Below are positions 13,241 to 25,913 of a stretch of 64,000 bases of DNA, piece by piece. Under the pieces are notes generated by a model. It made no database searches and was not told the DNA's origin. It was given only the letters and a program-made list of their open reading frames with translations. The translations under genes and the position numbers were made by a program. Origin of the DNA: Chamaea fasciata. Lineage: Eukaryota > Chordata > Aves > Passeriformes > Sylviidae. Positions within the stretch are counted from its first letter, which is position 1. The number at the start of each line of letters is the position of its first letter. The stretch lies in assembly GCA_029207755.1 (NCBI GenBank), contig JARCOQ010000002.1, forward strand, positions 55,889,172 to 55,953,171, written 5' to 3'.

Positions 13241-16200
13241 CATTCTTTTCCCAAAGAGTCTTACGTATTTCCACTTTAGCAAGTGAAGGTCTTCCTGCCT
13301 ATTTGTCTGTATGTCCATTTGGAAATGGAGGAAGGATGAGAAAGAGGATAGCTAATTAAATATTTCAAAGTGGCAGGCAAACGGTGTACACTCCAGACTG
13401 ACATGTAGCTAGTCTGATTTGAAAGGAAAAAACAAACAACTACCGCGAGACTAATGTTGAGCTGGCCAATTTTTCCATGCATCAGAATAGCAATCATATT
13501 AAAAAGACAGATGCTCAAAAACACTAGAGAAATCAGTGTGATTTATTCAGTGTGTTTAGGGAATCCCAGCCACATGTTGATCCTGGGAGAAGAGCTAAAA
13601 ACTTCATTTTTCAACAAGCAGAGAAGGAAGGGACAGCTTGTCCGAAGACCAGGAGAACCCTAGAAAATGCGATATATCAAAGCATTACAAATACAGCTGC
13701 TACAGGCAGGAGAACCATTTACGTCCTAGGACAAACCAGCCAAAAGCTGAAGTACAATGTACCTGGGGTATCCACACTGATCACTGAGATTTGTAGGTCT
13801 AGAGATGGTGTAATCAACATAACTAGCTTTAAAAATTATTCAGGTGTCATGTCTTTCTCTTAGATCTAATGACTTTCCAGAAGAATTGAAGAAGAACACA
13901 TGCACAGATATTAAGGAAAAGTGAATGGAGGAAGGATTTTGCAAAGGACCTGGGTCTGTTTTCAGCCTCTACCACTGCTTTCTTGATGAACAAAAGTAGC
14001 TGCTACTGTGTCCCTACCTCACTCTTCCCGTTTGGAAAAGGTGGTAATTGTGGCAGTCTTTGTCAAGCATCTCACAACCTCGAGGTAAACATGATTCAAA
14101 ACTAGTTTCCTGAAACAGAGCATACTTCAGGTATATCTGTATAGCAAGGTCAGTGCTGGCACTGCAGGTCACAGTCACGTCTCCTGCTCAGTTTCAAACT
14201 GCCTTCAAGACTCTTTCCTAAGAGCCAGGCAAATGAGGTGAGCTATACACTTCCTATCCTGCTAGCAGCACCTGGGCTGATAGTTTGAGGCCAGTTTATC
14301 CACAAAAGCACAAGTCATGGGATAGGCTATGGAGAAGGCACCCTTCTGTGCTGAGCATTTGCACTGCTGGCAGAAAGCCTTCACACCTAGCAGTCGGCTG
14401 CTAAACTTAGCAGCAAACAGTGGGGATGTTCCAATCCGGCTGTGGCAGCAGGTGGCTTAGCAATAATTAGTCACATTCTTCTTTCCTCACAGGCATCAAT
14501 TCATTTCCACATTATGTCTCTGTGTCTGTCTTATTGATTAGTGATACACAGCGCAACCCAGGGAAGCCACTTCTGGTCAAACAAAACTCTTGACAAACAT
14601 GCCAGAAAATAAGCCATGAAAATTGTCAACCCAACCAAAGTACTCTATAAAAAGAGAAAACAAAGTCCCCAGGAGACAACCTGTGTTGTCTGTGACCCTG
14701 TCAACTCATAACATGTTACAACCAAACTGCAAACCTAAGTGCTGCAGTCATCTTCCCAAGGAAAGCATTCATATGGAGGTACAAGCTGTGGAAACCCAAA
14801 GGGTTATGTCCCCATGAGCTGGGATCTCTGGCTTACGAGGCTCAGGGTTCCCTGAAAGAGAAATCTTGTCCCAAGGCAGCCTGAAAGGTTGGTGTGTTTT
14901 TACAAACAAGTGCCTGCCCTTGAGAGATGAAACCTGGCTCAGCAGATGTCATTAGTAGCATTGACTTCAGCATGAGCGATGCTTCCCGTGGCAGCAGACA
15001 GCATCACAGAGCATCATCCACCTTGCAGCCTGGACTAATTAAAGGGCAGCTACTCTGCCAGCTGGACAATCAATGTCTTTTGTACTCTGATGACAGAAAG
15101 TATTCATTTGCTGGATACCTTTATGAAGTAAAAAAAGCTCTCAAGGCCCTTTGATTAAAAAGAAGGCAAACATCACCACCTTTGATGGATGCAGAAAATA
15201 TTTTTTGTTTTCCTGGATTCATGCAGCATCAGAATTTGAGGAGTCTTGAAGATACTGTTTCCACACTCTCAAATGGAGGAATTCCTTCCTTCCAAACAGT
15301 ACCCAATATTCCACTGGAGTGCTGAGAAAGCACCAGGAACTGAATTGTAACTTTGGTATTTCATGTTGCTTCCAGTGATAATGGAGCACTTTTTCCCATT
15401 GTAAAAGATCATTCTGTAACTCATTCTGTTATTTGGGCTGTAAAAGGTTTGCTTTGAGATGTTTATTATTTACTCAATACTGAATTGCCACAATAGAATA
15501 CATTCACAGAACAGCACATACTGGTTTTTATTAGTAATTGGGTAGTTCTGTTTTTCCTTAAGAAGCAAACAAAATATTTCCTGTTGTGTTTCAGTTATCC
15601 ACTGGTCCTTAGGCAAAACCAGCAAAAATTCAGAATAATATGGTTGTGATATAATACACATACACTTTTATTGTGGAATTGGTTTTGTCCATTTATGTTT
15701 CTGATTGGCTGCTTGGGCAGAAGGAAATTAAGCCATAAAGAATAAGTTGTTGTACATGATATTTCAATTTTGGAGGAATGGCAATAGAAATGAGAATGCT
15801 GGGGGCTCACATGCATTCATCTCTCTTGGTATCCAGAAGTAAAATGAGATGTCACATAGAGCTGCCCCAGCTCTTCTCAGCTTTTTTCACTGTAACATTT
15901 CAGTAAAAAAAGGCAGTAAAAGGAAAACCAAACCCTCAACCAATGTTGCTGCAAACAGCTTGAATGTGACTCTGGTTTTACTACACAGCTTTCTACTTTA
16001 TCTGTCCAGCCATTCCTTTTAAGTCTGTCTGACTATTATAACATTTCACCCAGCACCAAATGGGCAGCAGTGTGGATGTACTCATATTGCTTACAAACAG
16101 GTCTGAAAGGCTCCCCTCAGCCAGTGTGTATTTGAATAGTCTTTTCATGCCTCTGGGCAGGTGAGTAACTAACCACAGCATGACCGTGCTATGAGAAATC

Positions 16201-16248
16201 AAATCTATTCTCCGATCAGCACTTCTCCTTTCTTTTACTTGATTTTCC
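13241..16248. other. Unique sequence, no gene recognised
   Basis: Mixed-composition unique DNA. The open frame at 13552-13863 (103 codons, +) shows no family resemblance. A consensus donor (CAG then GTGAGTA) sits near 16159-16168, but the frame from the nearest good acceptor (near 16009) hits TGA before reaching it. No repeat element was recognised. Confidence 0.4.
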
Positions 16249-16265
16249 TTTTTTTTTTTTTTTTT
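16249..16265. repeat. Poly-T tract, 17 bases
   Basis: Pure T run with no recognisable element attached. Confidence 0.85.
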
Positions 16266-17403
16266 GGTACCTAAACAACCAATTAACAAGAGAGAGTAAA
16301 AGGAAAATAAGTCATTTAAAATACCCCATCACATTAAAAGTACAGATTTTAAATGCAGTTTGATAAGTAAGTCATTTATTCTTTTGCAGACACCTTTGCT
16401 TTTTTTCTGCAGTGAAAGAGAACATTTTCTTTTCATGGCCACTGCCATGCCAGCAGGGGGTTGACTTCAATGAAAGGTACACTTAGCCATAAATTTTGAT
16501 GTGGTGTCAAACTGTCATGATTAAGGAATTACGTTACGTTAGGTCATGAAAAGTGAACAGAAATATTATAAAGAAAAGATGGCATCACGCTACATAGCAG
16601 GGCAAAACGTCCTCATATGAATTGTAAACAGACACTTCAATCGGTTTTTCTTAAGTATAAATTTTTCTCATATAACAGGTTCATTGTACTGCTGGTCCAT
16701 TGCTACTCTCCTGGGTGGGGCCAGTCCAAAGACTCCTGTACTCCCCAGGACTCCATTGCTTCCCATCAACCAGTTCTGGACAGGACTGGCTATGAGCTCT
16801 CCCATCATTCCCAAGCCAAGAAATCAGCAGAAATGGTGACTCCTGAAGAGCAAAACCTGCTGATAGAAACAGGGAAAGACATTTTTCCCCCACAGTGTAC
16901 ATAAAAAAAATTTTTAAAGCACCCTCTTGGTTTTCTTTTCCTCAGGAGAACACATGCATGCAGAAAAACACATTTAATAAAAAATTTGATTTCTTAAAAA
17001 AGAAACAAGCAATAATCCTCCATCAAATTTCAGGAGTCTCTCAAGCTTTTGTTAAAATAGACTTAAAGTTCAGAATAATCTGAATTTTAATGTAGAAAGC
17101 TATTGTCTGTAAGATACAGACTGATACAGGCTGAGCAGCAGTATATTAATCCATAAAGTATATGGCTTAATATTTTGATTGTTTGTGATATGTTATATTG
17201 TATCTAGTATATATGTATAGTGCATATGGATTAGATTATTGTTATGTACACTTTCAAATTTGTATATAAAATTTATGTATAAAACTGCTAATATATAATA
17301 AACAATGCCAATGTATAAATCATATATATGAGAATATTTTCAAAGACACCCATGTGTTCATGTATACATACATAAATGATCTATATATATTTGAAATGGT
17401 ATG

Positions 17404-17404
<1 letters not shown>
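16266..17404. other. Unique sequence becoming very AT-rich
   Basis: No gene recognised. From about 17100 the sequence is dominated by TATA and ATAT dimers and short self-complementary words, leading into the GATA array. It could act as a matrix-attachment or DNA-unwinding region, but that is inference from composition only. Confidence 0.4.

Positions 17405-17462
<58 letters not shown>
17405..17462. repeat. (GATA)14 microsatellite
   Basis: Fourteen perfect GATA units in a row followed by GA, within an AT-rich flank. Likely length-polymorphic. Confidence 0.97.
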
Positions 17463-17960
17463 AAAAATGCTTATTTAAATTTAAGGGAAGTGGATAAGGT
17501 TTATCCTACTGTGTGTCCTTCACTCTGCCTTGATTATTCTGAATCCAGAATATGTTTCAGTTTTGTCATTATCCTTACTATTATCACCTCTGTTCTACTT
17601 TGGATACCTCTGACCGCCCTGGAGTGAGATGCAGTAAGGATATTTACCATGGGCAGAAAAGCCTTACTTTGGAGAACCATACTTTAAGTGATTTCTTGCC
17701 AATCAACAAAAAAAAATTCCACTACTTTCTCTGGGTATTAATGCAAAGAAGACAAATACTAGATTTTTAAAGCATACAGAAACATCTCTCCCCTCTCCCC
17801 CACCACATTGTCACCTACAGCCTCAGTCCCTCTAGATGTTCTTGTCCACGCATAGGTTGCTCAAGGCTGCAGTCCCTCAGGGGTGTCCCTGCCTCAGCAT
17901 CCATCATCCATGGCCACATTCCTCATGGATGTCACTACCCTTTTTGGCGTCAATTGTCTT
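17463..17960. other. Unique sequence, no gene recognised
   Basis: No clear element. The stretch 17815-17945 is C-rich and repetitive in flavour, with recurring 'catccat' and 'ccctcag' words. It did not resolve into a clean tandem array. Confidence 0.4.
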
Positions 17961-18028
17961 CTCACAGAATTGTTAAGGTTGGAAATTACCTCTATGATCA
18001 TCTAATCCAGTCCTTAACCCTAAAAGAT
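17961..18028 (-). mobile_element. CR1 LINE, short 3' end fragment, antisense
   Basis: Read on the minus strand this is the last 65-70 bp of a CR1 3' UTR. On the plus strand it runs through a 'cacagaattgttaaggttgg' block and then an 'atgatcatctaatccagtcc' block. Only one octamer-like end is left. The continuation past 18030 is too diverged to assign. Confidence 0.7.
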
Positions 18029-19117
18029 GGCCACTGCTGGTTTTTGATTTAAATTTTTCTTAGCAAGGGCATTGTGTTTTTCACTGAGTGGATAGTGGTG
18101 GAGATTTGTCATGCCGTAGTTTCTCCATCATTGCTTTCACATATCCTAGGGCCAGTGTGCTGCTGATTTCAGCAGGCATACAGTGGCCTGTGACCCTCCC
18201 TTGACAGGAGAGCCTGCAGTATGTGCCCCAGTCTGTAAGGTATGGCATTGTAAAACTTCATCCATCACCCCTTAAAAACAGATATTTGAAGATTATTTTC
18301 TGAGTGTTACAAGTTAACCTGAACAGTCAAAATGACCAACAGTCATTCTCCACTGCTCCCAGCCCAGGCTGTGTGCTGCACACAGAGGCTGAGGAACCCT
18401 GACCTGCATTTGGCTGAGAAGACACCTATGCACGACTGGTTTGTGTGAAGTGAATGAAGTGAGGCAGTGGCTGAGGTTTTCCTATGGGACCAAAGTATTT
18501 ACCTTAAATCTTCAATTACTCAGTACACTATCAAGCATTGTCCTGTATGAGGCTGGCAATAAACTCTACTGAATTAGAAGAAGAGCCAGAGTCTGTGTTA
18601 CCAGTGCTGGCCTGGTACCCATGAGAAGTGGGAAGGCAATGTCCTTGTCAAATAAACATAGGAAATGTTGCCCCTGAGTCACGATGTACTACTAGCCATG
18701 AAGACTTTGGAGAGAGGACCTAAGGACAGGGCTTATTGCAAGCCAATGCAGCTCCTGATCTAACTACAAAACTGAAGGAAATCTGACAGAGCAGAGCGCT
18801 GGGAACAGGATGGAGACAACCTTTTCATCCACGCTGCACACCATGTGGAGATATTTTGAATGAAAGATGACTCAGTCCTTTGAATAGAAAGTATTTTCAT
18901 TGTGCTCCAGTGGATTTTTGTTTCCATGGGTGCTAACCCAGAAATTCATGTAGGCTAAGCTCCTATACTGTTTACCTTGCTGTGACTGCTGCAGATTCTT
19001 ATTAAAGGTTCCAGTAACTTTGCTCCCTGCCATAATAACATTCTGCTCATGAAATGAATTGAGTTTCTTTTCTGCAAATGCCAGACTCCTAAACTACTCA
19101 TTCAGGGAGAAGCAGGT
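18029..19117. other. Unique sequence, no gene recognised
   Basis: No repeat or gene seen. The first 200 bp could be a badly decayed continuation of the neighbouring CR1, but no CR1 block is clear there. Confidence 0.4.
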
Positions 19118-19297
19118 ATCACAGAATCATGGAATCATAGGATGGTTCAGGTTGGAAGAGACTTTAAAGGTCATCTAGATCCAAACCCCTGCCATGTGCA
19201 GGGACATCTTTCAATAGACCAGGCTGCCCTATCCAACTTGGCCTTTAACACTTAGTGTGTTGGGGCATCTACATCTAGGGGCAGGAAATTCACAACA
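19118..19297 (-). mobile_element. CR1 LINE, 3' end fragment, antisense
   Basis: A well-preserved antisense CR1 3' end. The plus strand reads a doubled 'cagaatcatggaatcat' octamer region, then a 'ggttggaagagactttaaag' block, a 'cccctgccatgtgcaggg' block, a 'gaccaggctgccc' block and a diverged continuation to about 19297. It is better preserved than the other short fragments, so probably younger. Confidence 0.92.
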
Positions 19298-21735
19298 ATG
19301 CACAGCTCCTTAAGAAAGGAAAACAGAAAAAAAAAATGTGCTGAGATGAGATTTTCTGAGATTTCTAGGTTTTCTGATGACACAGAACCTACCACTATGT
19401 TCAGGCCAGGGTCTCACAGCAAGTGCCCACCAGAGTAGAAGGCAATGAACTGGACTCTTCAAGGCTTTAGCCATCAGGTTGTTTTTAAACTTTTCCAACT
19501 GAAAATGCTCTTTTCTTATCACAGGTCCTGTCTAAATATGGTCCCAATGGTCTGTAAAAGTAAAGAAGAGTTTCTCATTTGGTGTGTGAGTGGAGACAAT
19601 ATGCTGAGATTGCACTGCGCTTCCTACATTCCTTTCTGTTGTCTGTATACCCCTTTCACGCTTTCCTCCCCACTCACAACCATGCCATTCATGCCATGTA
19701 CTTCTGTCTTGTTTCAGTACCAGTCTGTCTCATGACAGCAGGAATAACTGCACTAAACAACATCCTTTTTTGAACATACCCAGCCTATCCTTTACATGGC
19801 AATGTCTCCTGTCATTACACCTTTGAAAACTGGCCAGTCCTGGACAAGAATGGTTTCTCTGCCTTCATGCTGCTTCCTGCTTCCTTTGACTGTGTGGACC
19901 CTCTGGAGCCATTTGCAAGCAACATACACTTTGGGGAACTTTTTCCCATTTATGGGCAAAGTCCTGGGAAGGCTTCAGCCCCATGGTCCACTAATGACAT
20001 AGCTCTTAGAAGCACTTGGCAATGGCTTCTTCATCATCTTTTCTGGTCGCTGGTGTTCAGACTGTGTATCCATCTCATACCTGGAACTGTCATACTGGCA
20101 TCATTCTTTCCCAAGGAGCAAAGCCGTCAATCTCTTTAATTTTTTTCCTGAGGAAATAATTTGCATGTGCCTCCTGGGCGTCTTTTGGCAAATGTGCTGC
20201 TCAGTGGTTTTGCATCACTGATGTTTTGCAGTGGAGTTCCAGACTTCAGCTGTAGTTGATCCACAGAACTGTAACACTGCAGAAATGGTGTTGACTTGGA
20301 ACTGCCTTTAATCTTACACAAGCTGCTCCTTTGGTCTCCTCCACTCATTATGTGGTGACTGTATTAATAGCTCTTGGCCTTCTGACACAATGTGCTCATC
20401 CATGGATGGCAAATCTTTTAGATATTGGCAGCAAATTTAGCTTAAAAAGCACCCCAACTCTCTCATTACTGATGGTGCCAAGACTAATCTCTGTCAATGT
20501 CAAATCTGGTAACAGGGCCAGGGACTTAGCATTGCTTCCCTAATTTGAATTTCAGATCTATTCTCTTCCTTTCAATCCAATCTTGTCTGTTTAGTCCTTT
20601 TCCCTTGGTGTTTAACCATATGCTGAGGAATCCAATTCTTTTTACTGCTCGGAATCAAGATGGGGAGACTTATTGTGTCTCTAATTCCGTGTGCTAGGTT
20701 GGTTAAATTTCTTGTTTTCAAACTGAACCTGATGATGTGAACTTCTCTGCTCTCTATTCCCTGCTGAGAGAAGACAGAGTGTGCATTTGTTTATGTGCTG
20801 CCAAGGGTGCGTGGTTTCTTCTGCTGTACAGTGAGTCCTCATGCATGTGCAGGAAGCTATACAGACCTCCAGGAAAATGAGTCTATGGGTAATACACACT
20901 CCTGAACTCCTTTTATTGTAGATAAGTGGTTTTCTTCTTTTTGCTCTGTGATACAGATTTTTTACTGTTATTTCCTGCTTATTTTGCAATAATTACATGA
21001 AAATGAATCAGTAAGTGTTTACAAAATACACCAGACATAAAACTGCTAGGTAAGTACTAAGTATTATTTAAATTAGAATTAATAGCGATACTAGAACTAG
21101 ATTGAGAGCCTTTCCAAGACTGTAATACTCATTTTCAGAGACAGACCTTAAACTGACCTGATTATTTAGCAAGTTACAGCTACCTAGTGTAGATAATTAA
21201 AAATAAATTACTATCAGGGTTCTAAAAGTAATTGAAAATCATGTTGATAAATTTAGATTGGAGAGAAAAAAGAGCCCACTGCAAAAACCAAACCAGCCCA
21301 ATCTAGCCATGCCAGGAGTTTCTGAACAAGTGCAAAGGATTGAAGCCTTCAGGGTATAGAACAAACCTATAAATCTCTGGACACCACTGGCAATTATTAG
21401 CGCTTGCCTAAAGACCTGACCTCTTAAGAAGTGGAGCAGAATCAACATGGCCAAGTGTGTCTAGCAAGGAGCTAGGTATAACCATCCCTTGAGGCGAAAC
21501 AGGGTGCAGAATATGATGACAACGGTTTTCAGGTAGATCAGGTCATGCTCTGTTTGGATTAAGTGCTGTTGGAAGTTGAAAAGGGCCTTTGCTGTCATGT
21601 TAATCACAGAATCAAAAGCACTCCCGTGGCTGATTGTATCCACTTCCCCATGTAATATGCACAGCCAGTGGTTCTCCAGCTCCAGATAGGACCTTCCATC
21701 TGGAAACTGCAGTATTTACCACTTGGGCTTAAAAT
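19298..21735. other. Unique sequence, no gene recognised
   Basis: Many short frames are open on both strands between 19445 and 20543, but none has a family resemblance or a coherent exon structure. A consensus-like donor (TAG then GTAAGTA) occurs at 21047-21056 in very AT-rich sequence without a matching acceptor. No element was recognised. Confidence 0.4.
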
Positions 21736-22535
21736 AGGCATAGCTGACAAAGCATATGTAGACAAATGGATAATGCGGACAAACCCAGAGGGCTGTGACC
21801 AGGAGTATTCAGTCCTGCTGCAGCCAAGACTCTAGTGGTGTGTCCAAGGGATTGATACAGAGCCAAGTGCTGGTCAATGTCTTTATTGAGGACCAGATTA
21901 TGGGAGAGAGTGGGACAAATCAGCAAGTTCACAGATGCTACAAAACTGGGAGGAGTGGCTGATACACCAGAGGTTCATGCTTCCATCCAGAGGGACCTTG
22001 ACAGGCTGGAGAAATAGGCTGACAGGAGCCTCATGGAGGTCAACAAGGGAAAATGTCAAGGCAATTGAACAATAAGAAATAATCCCAGCTACCGGTGCAC
22101 ACTGGTGACCAGCTGACTGGAAAAGCAGCTCTGCAGAGAAGGACTTTGGGGTCTTGGTGGATGGTAAGACAACTATGCAACTATGAGCTGTAATGTGCCC
22201 TCAGGGCAAAGAAAGCCAACAACCTCATTGCACGAGCAAAAGCATGGTCAGAGGGTCAAGGGAGGTGACCTCTGCCCCACTGCACAGTGCTGGTGAGGCC
22301 ACATCTGGAGTACTGTGTCCAGTGCTGGGCTCCTCAGTAGAAAAGAGACATGGACATGCTGGAGAGACTCCATGAAGAGGCTATGAAGATGGTTAAGCAG
22401 CTGGAGCATTTTGAGACAAGGAGAGGCTGAGAGAGCTGGGACTGTTAATCCTCTGGAGAAGAGAAGGCTGAGGAGAATCTTATCCAAGTGGATAAATTCT
22501 TGATGGGATGAGTAAAGAAGATGGAGCCAGGCTTT
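21736..22535 (+). mobile_element. CR1 LINE, ORF2 C-terminal part and start of 3' region, sense, decayed
   Basis: The longest CR1 piece in the window, about 800 bp in sense orientation. CR1 ORF2 encodes an endonuclease/reverse transcriptase that copies the element by target-primed reverse transcription. What remains is the part from just before the RT palm motif to near the ORF end. Around 21920-21950 the translation reads SKFTDATKLG, where active CR1 enzymes have a paired-aspartate (FADD-type) active site, so the second catalytic Asp is lost. Further blocks follow in order, including one resembling the conserved 'ALVRPHLEYC' region near 22280-22320. In-frame stops and frameshifts break the rest. 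Both ends are truncated, and a T/G-rich low-complexity stretch replaces the normal continuation at about 22535. Confidence 0.9.
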
Positions 22536-25500
22536 TGGGTTGTGTTTTTTGGTTTTTTGGGTTTTTTTTGAGCAAAGGAGAGGGGTTGTCACAGTGCAAC
22601 AGCTTTCCCAAGACCTGCTCTACAGTCAGTTAGGGAGAAAAGCAGAGCAGAAGAGCTGGTCCCTGGGTCTGCTTCTGTCCCTGAAGATCTCAGATTCAGT
22701 CCACAATTTACAAGAGGACAGCAAATTTTCAGGATGAGCATGATGTAGCATTTTGCAAATCAAAAGCCTACTGGTGCTACTGACTGCCCTTAGGGAAATC
22801 CCTCAAAGTCAGCAGGAACCTTATCACTCTGGAAGAAGGAACACAGAACAATAAGAATTCAATCCTATGCACTATCTCTGGATATTCAGAGGCTTTGTTG
22901 GGTCAAATTTCCCTGTTCACATGGTAGAATAGGAAGTAGGAAAGACTGAGAGACAAAACTCAGGAGTCCCCCAAAAAACCAACTGTGTTAAAAAAAAATA
23001 TAGAAGCCAACATGTTAGGAAAGAAAGTCTGTTACTTTGGACTAGGTGCTGAGGCAGAAAAACAAAATCAAAGCATCACTTTGTGATGAGGCAGAGCTGC
23101 CTGTACCTCTGCAGATGTGCATCAGACACTACAGGGATGAGAAAGAGGCCTGCAGTAGGAAGGAGTAAAAGGACATATTGCAGACAGCAGTACTCATGAG
23201 ACCAGTTACTCACTTACAAGTAGTTTGTAACGCTTTTGTATTTGTGCTGCCACCATTGCTGCCACGGATTTTTTTTAATTCTTTGATTTTAGTATCTATG
23301 CAAATAGCCTCAGCAGTGCATGAGTTAATAACAATGGTATGGTTGGACTTTGTCTGCATATACTTTGTTATCCAGATCCTTTCTCTAATTCCTGCTAGGT
23401 TGCTCACTCCCTAAGCTTGGCAGCCAAGAGCTGCTGCACTAAACGTGAGTGAAATGAGAGTCTTGACTGTTCATGGTTTAATCAATAATAGATTTAGGAG
23501 ATGAAGTCGCCCGTGCTCTTCATTGCTGAATCTCAAGCCCCATCTGCTGCTCGCTCACTGATTTGGTCTCATCCTGTGAATGCCTCTCTGATGATCTTGT
23601 TTACTCCAAGTAAAATACTTGCCACTCAAGAGTTCAGTCAAGTACGCACTTTTGCGGTCTTACCAATTATGGAAAATATTGATATTGTCAAAATACAGTC
23701 TCTTTTGCATCATAAATGCTGCCTGATATCACATGAATGCTTATTTTTCAACATCTTTTCACCTGAAAAAATCTCTAAAAAGACTGCAATATCAGAGGAG
23801 ATCTGTATGAGGAGATCCTTCCTCCATCTTGTGTTTAACTTTCTGCTGATGAATAAGATATAAGCTAATCTGTACTTTCAGAAAGCACATTTGCATAACA
23901 GGCCCACATACATTTTGTTCACTCTCTTTTGCTACTTCAGGGCCACAGTTGCACATACAGAGCAGGTATGAATATGTAAGGCGACTCTCATGGATTTTCT
24001 TAGGAACAGTTGGCAGCAGGCTATTAATATGGATGTTCCAGTGCTGACAATTAGGAATAGGGAAGGACACACACTGGTTGCACTAAGCACCCCATCAGCA
24101 GAACATCTGCCTTCTGCCCCTCTCCAAAGCCAGCTACAACTGGCCCAGCCGCACCAGTTGCTCTCTGCTGACTGCTCCTCACGTAAACAAGTCTCAAACC
24201 TTCCGCAGGCAGAGTATTTCACCACACACACAACGATACTGTAGGAACTGTGCAAGTAAAAGTAGGAGCACTCTGTTCCTAGCTACCACTTCCTGCTGTC
24301 CACTGACCTGTGGTTTATGCTCAAGCAATGCATCCTGGCAGATCCAAACAACAAAATAAACTGCTACGGGCAAGGCAGGAAGGTTTGAGGAGTTTGGTCC
24401 CAGGAATTTTACCACAACCTTCCAGTAATGTTTCAGTGTTATTATCTCCAGGACATAGCACACAGAATGTGAAAAATCTGTTGTGTTGCTGAATCAATAA
24501 ACTCTCTCTTCCCCAAAACCAGACCAGTAAACAAAGAAAATTTCCTACCAGACTTGAGTTCAGAAAATAACTTTGGTTCAGCTGTAACGTAATTGGGCGC
24601 AACTCCCTCAAAGTGTGTGAAATTTCACCCTTTCACACCAAGATTAAGGGCTTCTTAGAACAGCCAACTCTTTTCTACCAGGCCACTCACACTGAAATAC
24701 TGAAAATCTCCATCGGAAGTGAGGGTGGTTCACCTACACTCTACAAACTTAGCATGCACTGTCAGTTCATGGCACGCCAGCTGTGGGCGCATCATTTGAT
24801 TTCTAATGGCATTCGTGTGAGATAACAGATTCATATGTTGATTTATAGCTCACCAATAACCATGAAAAAGCACAGTATTCCAATCATCAGAGAAAGACAC
24901 ATGCAAATTTCCATGTCTAGCCATAAAGAACATAGGTAATAGAGTAACTACAGAGTGATATTTTAAAAGCAATTATGCTGGTTCAGCTTCTAATACATAG
25001 GACAATCTACTACCTCAAAAGCTGCCCATTTCAGCTACGTTCATCCCGGAGAAGGTTTGTTTTGCTTTAGCAATATCAGTCCTCTAAAGAGAAAACAACA
25101 TCAATCTGCGTACTTGAAAAATTTAACTTTGTATCCTAATTGAAATTGATGCACTCAGGAGAAGACCTTCTTTTTGCACTTGAGAAGAGAAGTTTTTTGC
25201 AGAAGTGTCTGCAGTTTTTGCTCCCTCAATATGGTCTGTGTATTGCTACTTAGTCATGTCTCTAATTGCAGCATATTGGCATGAATATTGGATGATGATT
25301 TGGAGATGCTCAGTACCTCAGGAAAAATAGTTGCAGCATGACCTCAGGTTTAACCCATCACCTTACTCTTTTGCACGGCAGAAACTTTGCTCTGTATTTT
25401 TAATGGAGATAACTCCTAATTTGCTGCATCTTATTTATTGGAGACTGCTTTATGAATGAGATTTGGGCATTTTTTCCCCAAAGCTGAGTAAATTGCTTGT

Positions 25501-25835
25501 CCACCTCTTTAAAAACTCATGTCCTCCTTTTAAAGCATTTTAGATTCTACCAAACTTGATTATCTGAGGAAAGCGTTAAGGAAGCTTTGCTCCCGTTAAC
25601 AGGTTTAAGTTTCCCATGACAAGACAGACAGTGACTTGACGTTCCGTTCTATTGCATCTGAATTTTATGGTGCCTTTATGGTGTAAGAGAAGAGCTGGAG
25701 TTAGGCCCTTAGCTTTCCATTACCCAGTCACCTCTTTTCAGCTTGCAGAATCACAGACATGGCAGCTTGCTGGGTGTGTGCAGAATTACACAGTATCACT
25801 TTTCTTTTGGTTTAACTGTCTTGTCATATTGTCAG
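22536..25835. other. Unique sequence, no gene recognised
   Basis: Starts with a T/G-rich low-complexity stretch (22536-22570) at the broken CR1 end, then unique DNA. The 120-codon frame at 23501-23863 (+) and the overlapping frames at 23932-24611 on both strands have no recognisable family. An AATAAA followed by a CT-rich stretch (near 24497-24520) looks vaguely LTR-like, but no LTR ends were found. Confidence 0.4.
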
Positions 25836-25913
25836 ACACTCGACACAAGACTGATTTTCAAAAAAGCCAGCAGAAGTGGAAAACAGCACAGTGCAGTGAT
25901 GACACAAGAAGAG
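25836..25913 (+). CDS. Candidate internal exon, 78 nt, unknown gene
   Basis: This is a splice-site-based guess, not a recognised gene. The upstream side has a branch-point-like TTAAC near 25811, a T-rich tract and a CAG ending at 25835. The downstream side is a consensus donor, GAG followed by GTGAGTA, at 25911-25920. The segment is exactly 26 codons and is open in phase 0, starting TLDTRLIFKKASRSG and ending MTQEE, with a basic middle and an acidic end. A second frame is open too, which lowers its value as coding evidence. Skipping or including it would not shift a reading frame, a common feature of alternative cassette exons. No family was recognised. Chance pairings of splice-like sites are common in 64 kb. 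Confidence 0.22.

Noticed and set aside
16010..16170. Acceptor near 16009 with a perfect CAG/GTGAGTA donor downstream
   Set aside because: The frame open from the acceptor hits TGA shortly before the donor, and other frames stop early.
24300..24620. AATAAA followed by CT-rich sequence resembling an LTR R-U5 region
   Set aside because: No TG/CA ends, no flanking repeat and no promoter motifs in the right order.
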